From the NCBI GenBank assembly GCA_035771175.1, contig CM069597.1, positions 12,621,001 through 12,685,000 of the forward strand: 64,000 bases of DNA, in the 5' to 3' direction. This document shows, in pieces, positions 56,996 through 64,000 of this stretch (position 1 is the stretch's first letter; each line of letters begins with the position of its first letter). This DNA is from Paratinospora sagittata (taxonomy: Eukaryota; Streptophyta; Magnoliopsida; Ranunculales; Menispermaceae). Below the pieces are notes generated by a model. The model saw nothing but the letters and a program-made list of their open reading frames with translations. It was not told the origin of the DNA and ran no database searches. The translations under genes were made by a program, and so were the position numbers.

Positions 56996-59432
56996 TGTCG
57001 AGACCTCTTTTCGGGTGACGTCACGACCAACACAGAATTTCAAGTATGTTGTACCCTGACATACTTGAAATCTTGTCAGCCTCTCACACTAACCCCAATT
57101 TCCCAAAAAAATTGACAGTCTCCCCATAAAATTGATAAAATCACAAGTCCAAAACGCCACTTGATAAAATAGTATTCAATTTCCCCAAAACATTAATTCA
57201 ATAGCATTTCAAACATCCACATAATGTCTACTGATCCTCAGATCTCATGTAAATTTCATAAACATCCCATATCCTATCTATGTGATAATTATACATATAT
57301 CATAGGGTTACAAGTATATACATCAAAATACAAAGTCATAATACAATCCAAAATATCAAAAGATACATCAAAAAGAAAATCAGGAGTCCAACAACTATTA
57401 CTCCCGAGCTTTCCTTTTTTCCTTCCTATAAGAACTTAGAAGAAATGGAAAATGTTGTGAGCAAACAACAAGCTTAGTGAATAATCCTACCTATGATATC
57501 ATGTATGCATCATATATAAAAACATGGAACTTATTTCAAAGCATTTAAATCATATGCAAAGGAAAACATAAATAATATATATACACAATATAATTCATGA
57601 ACATGCATTCAGTTCTAAAACAATGCAAATTTCTATAAAAATTCATCATCCATCTCCCTTTTTCTAGATAATTGAGTAAGTCTGCTCTTCATTATGCATC
57701 GATGGGGAGTGCACCGACTTCAAATTACTCATTTATCAAGTTACGTCATTTTTACATTTTTTTATCTCATACCAGGAATGCACCGACTGAGATTACAAAA
57801 ACCGTCAATCCTATGAGTCTATTCCCTGATATTTAGACCCATAAAAATGTTTTCCATGTCAATGACCTACTTCAGTACGTCCATTGACATGCTCCAATGC
57901 ATCAAATCATTTTATGAGTTTCAAACACTCATTCGAATACATATATTAATATGCTTAGCTCACAGACACTTTCATATTATATACCAATGTCATACATAAA
58001 AACCAAAAGTAGGAATTACTCACAGTACAAGACTTTCCAACTTAAAATACAATCACCACCGCTTCCGAGTCCAGTTCCAATTTAAATCCAACTAACTCAA
58101 TCTGCCATGACCATTCTATGAATCAATTTCATTTATTCATATCCATTTCACGCATAAATACTTAGTTTGCATTGACATATTAAATTTTCCAGCACACTTC
58201 CAATTACTAATAAATATTTTTCAATTCATTTAAAGATCTAATCTACATCATACTTAATCATACTCACTAGTAATATTTATTCAGTGCACTCCACTTGATC
58301 CAAATCTTGTGCATTCACCACTAATTCTTACTTTAGCAACTTAAAAAATATTATACACATTTCATGAATTTAAGTTTCAACTCAATTTAGGACTCATAAG
58401 CAGTTGAAGACGCTACTATACCGTTTCTATGGTCAATCTAGATATTTCTACAATAATAAATAGTGAAAATAGATTTTCAAATCATATTTTTACTAGTTTT
58501 CCATTTTATTTTTCTACTGGAAACATATATCAATTTCATTAAACATATAGGGCATTCCTAAAATTATTCTGTCCACATCGACACGTGTAAAATCAGTCAT
58601 ACTATCATTCTACTACCCTCAACAGGTATTTCACTGAGGTTTTAGATGTTTGTGAAGGTCTCCAAAGTCAATTTTACTCACTAAAATCTTATATTTAGTT
58701 ATTAAAAATATCAAATCATATCCAAAAATCATGATCTTAATATCAAAATGTCCGAAATTGGTAGATCTATCTTTTTACAGTCTCAAATCGAAGTTTTATT
58801 GGGTTTTAATAGGGTTCTAAAGGTCTCTAGTATTAAATCTAACTTCCAACAACTATAAAAATTCCAAATGAACCAATAAATGCAATCTAAACACATATTC
58901 GGGGTTGCTACAGTCTATGAAGTGCTTTTTAACCTTCCCAGCAAATTTTCATTCAAGTTACGTCAAAATCCCAATTTCGAAAATACCGTAAAACGGCTCT
59001 CATAGCAAAAATTACTCCGAGAAAATCGTTACATCTAACTTAAATATCAATTTCACGAAAAAATAGACTGAAAATCACTTACTGTGGATCTCGATTTAGC
59101 AAAAATTCGGCCTTTCCTCTTTTTCTCATCGTTCTTTTCTTCGTTCTTCTTCCTTTTTTTCCTTCACAAACGTTGGAGAGAGAGATAAGTATAAAAAAAA
59201 TTGATCTCATGCTCCCCATGCTAGTTAGTTAACCAGCTCCCCATACTTAAATTTAATTTATATATATATATATATACCCAACTTACACATATTGTTTAGA
59301 TTTTGATAATCTAATTAAAATTTATAGAAACACAACTACATACACTTGCATACTTGTATCCCTACATATTATACATCTCAGTATGCGTATAAGTCAACGT
59401 AGAATTTTTTACCAAAAGTATGAGATGCTACA
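56996..59432 (-). mobile_element. Gypsy-type solo LTR in LINE-2, minus orientation
   Basis: TGTCGAGACC to GATGCTACA on the plus strand, perfect TSD CACCC (56991-56995 and 59433-59437). Homologous to 20908-23821 in the same orientation but more diverged at the tips. It provides an empty-site comparison for the 80-bp miniature (about 58190-58220). No coding. Confidence 0.9.
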
Positions 59433-59437
59433 CACCC

Positions 59438-59855
59438 CCATCATGAACACCCCTTGCATAAGCCGAAATCAAAACTTGATCACTTATCAAACCATGGGAT
59501 GCATTGTCCACAACACCCACCACTGACTCAGGCCAGGAACTCCCCATGGGACCCAGATTCTAGGCATAACAATTAAGTTGGGCTGGCCATATTCAAAGAA
59601 GGTGAGGGGCAAGGAAAAGGCAAGGAAGAGAGGTAGATCGATGCATGTTAGAGAAAATAGAACCACCAACTAAGACTGGGTTTTGAATTACCTCCTCGGC
59701 GTGACCAACTTATTGGCAAAGAATGTTCCATCCAACTCCACATCGCCATCTTTCTCTTGTTCCGAAGATGAGAAGTAGGATCCAATGGTATCGTCAAAGT
59801 CGACCCTACCTTTAGCATCATCAAGATCCCTCGTAGCCCCTCCTCAAAAACACTC
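59438..59855 (-). pseudogene. LINE-2 piece upstream of ORF2 (second)
   Basis: Short open frames on the minus strand, with a DDAKGRVDFDDTIGSYFSS-like acidic segment near 59760-59820. This fits a LINE ORF1 C-terminal region; it is disrupted by stops and bounded by the LTR at 56996-59432 and the hAT at 59864. Confidence 0.5.
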
Positions 59856-60188
59856 ACCATCATTAGGGGTGAAATCGGATCGGGTTTTTACCCCTTAAAT
59901 AGCACAATTTTTTTTAAAGCTTAATAACTAGTATTTAAGTTTATATTAGTAATAAAATATGTTGGATTATCATGTATCTAACTTTTAAACTACTATTTAA
60001 GCTTTAAAAGTTGAGATTTCTCTGTTTTTGGAAGAACTTATATATGTACAAGTCAAGCTACTCTTAAACTTGACTTATGAGAATGATGATGAATAGGGAG
60101 TTGATGGGATTTTATAGAGAATGAGAGTCTCCCATTCTTCCCAACAAGCAATATGGGACTAAAATGAGAACTGTTGGATGGTTAGCTT

Positions 60189-60414
60189 AGCAGAGTTGAC
60201 CTAGACATCAGTAGAGTGGACTTGTACATCAGTAGAGGTGACCTGGACAATAGCAAAGCTGACCTGGACATCAACAGAGCCGACTTGGACAACAGCAGAG
60301 TCAACCAGGACAACAACAGAGCTGACCTGGACATCAACACAACTGACCTGGACAACAACAAAGCTAACCTGGACATCAGCAGAGCTGACCTGAACATCAG
60401 TAGAGCTGACCTGG
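60189..60414. repeat. 21-bp minisatellite in LTR U3
   Basis: About eleven degenerate copies of a unit like GCTGACCTGGACATCAGCAG. As 21 is a multiple of three, frames stay open on both strands (7-residue repeats), but these are not genes. Confidence 0.9.
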
Positions 60415-61046
60415 TGTTATAGAAAACATAAGTCACGTGAAGAAGCTGACAAACCGAGGCGGCAGGGTAAAAGTCGGGTGCGATGATACGACCGCCAGAT
60501 CAGCTCAATCGAACTAGATTTGACTCAACCATGGAAAACCATCTGAGTCGACCTAGCGGGATGACATTTACGAAAACCTGAAAACGCGATCTTAGCGTTA
60601 GCTCGGACTAGCTGAGCTCAGTGCAGTCCTGTTCAAGGCTGACAGCTCAGCCTAGAGCAAACCTGATCATTTCAAATGAAATAGAAAAGATTAGGGAGTC
60701 CTTCCTAGCACACCATATCACGAGGAATCCGAGGTAGCTGCACTCTCAAACACAGATTTCGACATAGAAACGGGATAAGACTCCTCTTTCGAGACAAATT
60801 AGAAAAATAGGGATCATCCGAGATGAGATAAGATTCCTACTCCGAGATGAACCAGGAAGATAGGGATCATCCAGGACAGGATGAGATTCCTTCTCCAAGA
60901 CCAACTAGGAATAGATGAACTCATCCAACTCATCTCGACCAACGACGAGACGACATGTGACACTATCCCTACTGGGTAGCTAGCCACTATGGCCAAATGA
61001 CCTCCTCTATAAATAAGACCTACAACTCTCTTCATAAGGTACGAAC

Positions 61047-62585
61047 TGTCACACCCCAGTACACAGCACACCGTAGTGTCTAGTACCCCGGGATGTGATG
61101 GGTACCTCAAACAGAGCGTACCCCAGCTATAGTACCACATAATATTGTTATACCTCAATACACAGCCCGCACACAGCGTCTAGTATCCCTGAGGTTTTTT
61201 GTCCACACTATTCATCATAAATAGTACAGGGCCTCCTCCAGAGTCGAACCCGCAACCTCATAAGGTTTAAATCCGAACTCTGAGTAACCACTGAAATACA
61301 CAGCCCGCACACAGCGTCTAGTATCCCCGAGGTTTTTTGTCCACACTATTCATCATGAATAGCGCAGGGCCTTCCCCAGAGTCGAACCCGCAACCTCATA
61401 AGGTTTAAATCCGAACTCTGAGTAACCACTGAGCCAATGGTAAGAGAGCGGGTCTAACCCTTGTATGGTCGTTACAAGGTAGCCACAACCTCTCATTACC
61501 CAATTCACAGTCATTTCAAGGATCGCAACCCTTGTTAGGATAGACCTACTGACAATGAGGACTTGCAGAACCTCATCCGGGTCTAATTCCTAACGAAATG
61601 ACATCATTACAAACTCCAATTGCTAAAATCAGTTTGCATGCTCCATAAAACTCAATGCATTATATATAAATATAACGTGCATACAATCAAACATTTTATA
61701 TGCGTACAATGCCATACAAGAACCAAATCAAGAAAACTATACTCACAGTGGTTACACGGGTGTTCTAAGCCAACCTCTAAAATCGAGCAACAATATTGCT
61801 TCCTCAAGAGCGTTTATCCATGCCCTTAAGCTCTCAATTTAAACACTGAAATTAACATTTTTTTCACACCCCAGTACACAGCACACCACAGTGTCTAGTA
61901 CCCCCGGGATGTGATGGGTACCTCATACAGAGCGTACCCCAACCATAGTACCACATAATGTGTTATTGAAAACTCATGCAATTTATGATGTTGACATGTA
62001 TAATATATTCGTTGAATGATGCATGTGTTGAATAAGTGTTTGAAATGATTTTAAATGTCATATTTCTCTAAATGTATATAATTGCCATCTCAAGAACTAT
62101 ATTTACTGAGCTGTTGTTTGCTCACCCCATTTCCTCCAATATTTCAGGTATTGAGTCGAAGGGAAAAGGAAAAATTCGTGAGTGATAATCACGTGAACCT
62201 TCGTCTGATCAGTGTATGTATGCTTGGAGGAAATAAATTATATTTTTGTTATTTTGATATGTATAATTATCACACACTATATATATGTAATATCACCTAG
62301 ATGGGTTGTGTGGTAATATTATATAATGCTTGGGATGATGAAATGAGATGATCATAGATATTTATCATATGAGACTTTAATTTGTGAAATGAATGGAATG
62401 TTTATAGAGATCTATATTGGATTTGATTTGTGGTATATTAGAAAAAAAAAATTGTTGAAAGTTTTGGGAATTATTGTGAGACTACGTGAAGGCTGACAGT
62501 GTATTATATATTGTATATGGGTATGTACAGTGTATAGTACACTGTGTCGGTCATGACGTCAGCCTACGTCAAGGGCGTCGTGACA
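61047..62585. mobile_element. Composite, rearranged LTR insertion
   Basis: TGTCACACCCC to GGCGTCGTGACA with perfect TSD CGAAC (61042-61046 and 62586-62590). Inside: a roughly 100-bp block at 61047-61150 repeated directly at about 61862-61965; two SINE-like units; a segment (about 61442-61760) matching the gypsy-type LTR in minus sense; and a segment (about 61967-62585) matching its 3' end in plus sense. The whole inserted as one unit or was rearranged after insertion. Confidence 0.75.
61157..61441 (-). repeat. Tandem pair of tRNA-like SINE units
   Basis: Two near-identical units of about 140 bp. In the second, the minus strand has an A box TGGCTCAGTGG (61436-61426) and a B box GGTTCGACTCTGG (61388-61376), matching pol III consensus. 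The first unit has the B box, but its A box is cut at the junction. No tRNA cloverleaf. It is probably a SINE dimer or internal duplication. Confidence 0.55.
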
Positions 62586-62939
62586 CGAACAATTTCTCTA
62601 CAAGAGTTATTGATATAATCCTATACAAGCTCTAACTTAGGCATCAAAGAGTTTTTGGCCGGCACCACACTGGTGTTTCTTACGATAACCCAACTTTTTT
62701 CTCTCTTCTTCTCAGATCTAGCTGATAAACCCTTGCTGAAGTCAGAGAGCTCATAATTCCAGACCAGATCATCTCCTCCACTTGTTCATCTACTTGGTGT
62801 TGGTAAGATTTTGCACCAACAAGAACTTTTCTCTTTTAGTCTCAAACACCCATCTTATCCTATTTTTCTTACCATCTAACCTAACAACTCAAGAAAAGTA
62901 GTTGAGGGTTATGGGTCTTCTTAATTAGAGGCCTTGTAT

Positions 62940-63000
62940 GTAATAATTTTTTAATATTTTTATTATATATACATACATACACATATACACATACACACAC

Positions 63001-63036
<36 letters not shown>

Positions 63037-63040
63037 TTTA
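62940..63040. repeat. Compound AC/TA microsatellite
   Basis: Runs of ATAC, CACACA and then TATATA within the right arm of the hAT element. Confidence 0.9.
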
Positions 63041-63178
63041 AGAGGTCGGGTCGGGTTGCTCAAAAATTAATCTGACCAACCCTATATATTAATCAAACCC
63101 AACCCGACCGGACCTGAAATGGTCGGTTTGGTCGGGTCGGGTGGGGTTGGTCAAGTTGCTTACACCCCTAACCATCAT

Positions 63179-64000
63179 CGCATGTCTCATCCAGACCACC
63201 CCCTGGCCGAGGTTCAAAGGCCTTAGATTGGCTAAGGATTCGCACATTCTTCATCTACTTCCGTGAATGACCCTTTCTCTTATCAGTATCACCGATGTTA
63301 TTGGACACAAGACCCCCCTGCACACCACTCTCGCATTTTGCATCTCCAAACTCCCTCCCTCCTGAGAGAACGAAACAACGCCAGGTTTGAACTACTCCAC
63401 TCCCTGTCAAGACACCCGCTGACCAGGTCCATCATGGCCAAGAGTCGAATTCCCTAGCACTCAAACCCTCATCATCTCGGCATCACCCTTAACATTCCCT
63501 TTCACTGGTCTGGAAGTCGCCGAAGAAGGAGAGCCAGACAACGGAGTGTTTGAAACATGTGTTGAGAGCACTGTATCATCACCCAAAGAAATCGTGGGAC
63601 AAGAAGAAGAAGAAAGGTCCTGGGCTGCGCAACTCTTCAAGCCGACATGGTCGTCCTGTTGGTCCATCATATTATCTGGGTTAAGCCCAGTAGCCAAGAC
63701 AACATCGATGAGCCCATTGTTTGCATCAACATTGTCAGAAATAGGCCTGGGGGATACACCCAGCCCAGAATCATTCGCCCCATCAGCATGTGGCCCACCA
63801 AACCCCTGCGGCCCATTACCAAGAACCAACAGAACCGAGTCGACGACAGCCCCTGAACGCTGACACCTGGCGACTTGCTGGACACGTCTCCAATCAACTG
63901 CGCTCCACCCATCCTCGTATTACACGTCCACAACATTAAATGCCACCCCTAGTAACTTCTGATCGTCATGCAGAACGGTACGACCGTTATTAACAACGCG
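63179..64000 (-). pseudogene. LINE-2 ORF1 C-terminal region (continues past the edge)
   Basis: The minus-strand open stretch 63829-63461 is rich in Gly, Ser, Asp and Asn (GPQGFGGPHADGANDSG; HVSNTPLSGSPSSATSRPVK), as often seen in the low-complexity tail of plant LINE ORF1. It is assigned by continuity with the hAT-interrupted piece at 59438-59855; no RNA-binding or zinc motif lies within the window. Confidence 0.5.

Larger units (their letters stand above)
60172..62821 (+). mobile_element. Solo LTR (Tat-like gypsy) in hAT
   Basis: TGTTGG to CCAACA, perfect TSD AGAAC (60167-60171 and 62822-62826). It is about 1.1 kb without the composite insertion. A TATA box (CTATAAATAAGACC) lies near 61008. 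After it, ACTTAGGCATC and TTTGGCCGGCACCAC match sequence typical of Tat-lineage LTRs (recognition from general knowledge). U3 carries a 21-bp minisatellite. Confidence 0.85.
59864..63170. mobile_element. hAT transposon, non-autonomous, with nested insertions
   Basis: Ends TAGGGGTG and CACCCCTA with a perfect 8-bp TSD ACCATCAT (59856-59863 and 63171-63178). Subterminal GGGTCGGGT-type repeats at the right end (63045-63150) and ATCGGATCGGG at the left are typical of plant hAT elements. Without the Tat-like LTR at 60172-62821 it is only about 650 bp and has no transposase. Confidence 0.9.
41641..64000 (-). mobile_element. LINE-2: L1-type LINE cut into six pieces
   Basis: Minus-strand LINE with its poly(A) at 41641-41650. 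Pieces: 41641-41817, 45738-48568, 54043-54920, 56792-56995, 59433-59863 and 63171 to the right edge. Each interruption is a separate transposon with its own TSD. Joined, the pieces give about 5.3 kb in one consistent order: 3' UTR, ORF2 C-terminus, RT, endonuclease, then sequence upstream of ORF2. The 5' end is outside the window. Confidence 0.85.

Noticed and set aside
60182..60436. Overlapping open frames on both strands
   Set aside because: They are a by-product of a 21-bp tandem repeat whose length is a multiple of three.
61376..61441. A functional tRNA gene on the minus strand
   Set aside because: A and B boxes are present but no cloverleaf or anticodon arm can be folded; it is a SINE-like unit.

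Overview
This is nuclear DNA from a flowering plant. It is AT-rich and I see no intact host gene. Essentially the whole 64 kb is nested transposable-element remains: Ty1/copia elements (mostly of the Sirevirus type), Ty3/gypsy elements represented mainly by long solo LTRs, two L1-type LINEs, one CACTA element, one hAT element and a SINE-like unit. The species cannot be named from the sequence. Most boundaries were set by reading terminal TG...CA or TIR ends together with target-site duplications (TSDs), many of them perfect.

Layout. 1-9253 is the right part of Sirevirus copy 1: gag, protease, integrase, RT, RNase H, then an env-like third ORF (ORF3) and the 3' LTR. It is split by a solo LTR (2031-3543, TSD ATAGA) and sits in a gypsy-type LTR whose end is 9254-9390. 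Next is an older copia element: gag at 9391-10101, RNase H at 31031-31202 and 35432-35672, 3' LTR from 39801. Its gag is entered at 10102 by a gypsy element (LTR 10102-12222, PBS, gag at 26275-26433 and 30521-31030). Inside that lie a Sirevirus solo LTR (12348-26205, TSD ATGAT), a complete two-LTR but pol-less Sirevirus copy 2 (13938-26004, TSD GTCGG/GTTGG), a gypsy-type LTR (20908-23821, TSD TCTAT) and an 80-bp miniature LTR (22222-22301, TSD CTTCA). That is six levels of nesting. Two more Sirevirus solo LTRs (31203-35431 and 36213-39682), each carrying a gypsy-type LTR, split the copia 3' end.

From 41641 to the right edge the base layer is one minus-strand LINE (LINE-2) cut into six pieces. 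The insertions are a CACTA element (41818-45737) with exon-like blocks, a gypsy-type LTR (48569-54042) holding another (50089-52920), a Sirevirus solo LTR (54921-56791), another gypsy-type LTR (56996-59432), and a hAT element (59864-63170). The hAT holds a Tat-like solo LTR (60172-62821), which holds a rearranged LTR/SINE composite (61047-62585).

The most notable signals are non-coding. First, the Sirevirus LTRs share three consecutive hairpins (A, B, C) just before the LTR end. Their stem sequences differ between families but stay complementary, while the loops stay constant. Second, upstream of these lies an array of hairpins with a constant 11-13 nt loop and changing stems. Third, both Sirevirus copies carry their own LTR-type motif plus a TATA-like box about 0.2-0.25 kb before ORF3, which suggests an internal promoter. 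Fourth, the 80-bp LTR with a perfect TSD looks like an extreme miniature. All lineage names below superfamily level are inferences from domain sequence and LTR ends.
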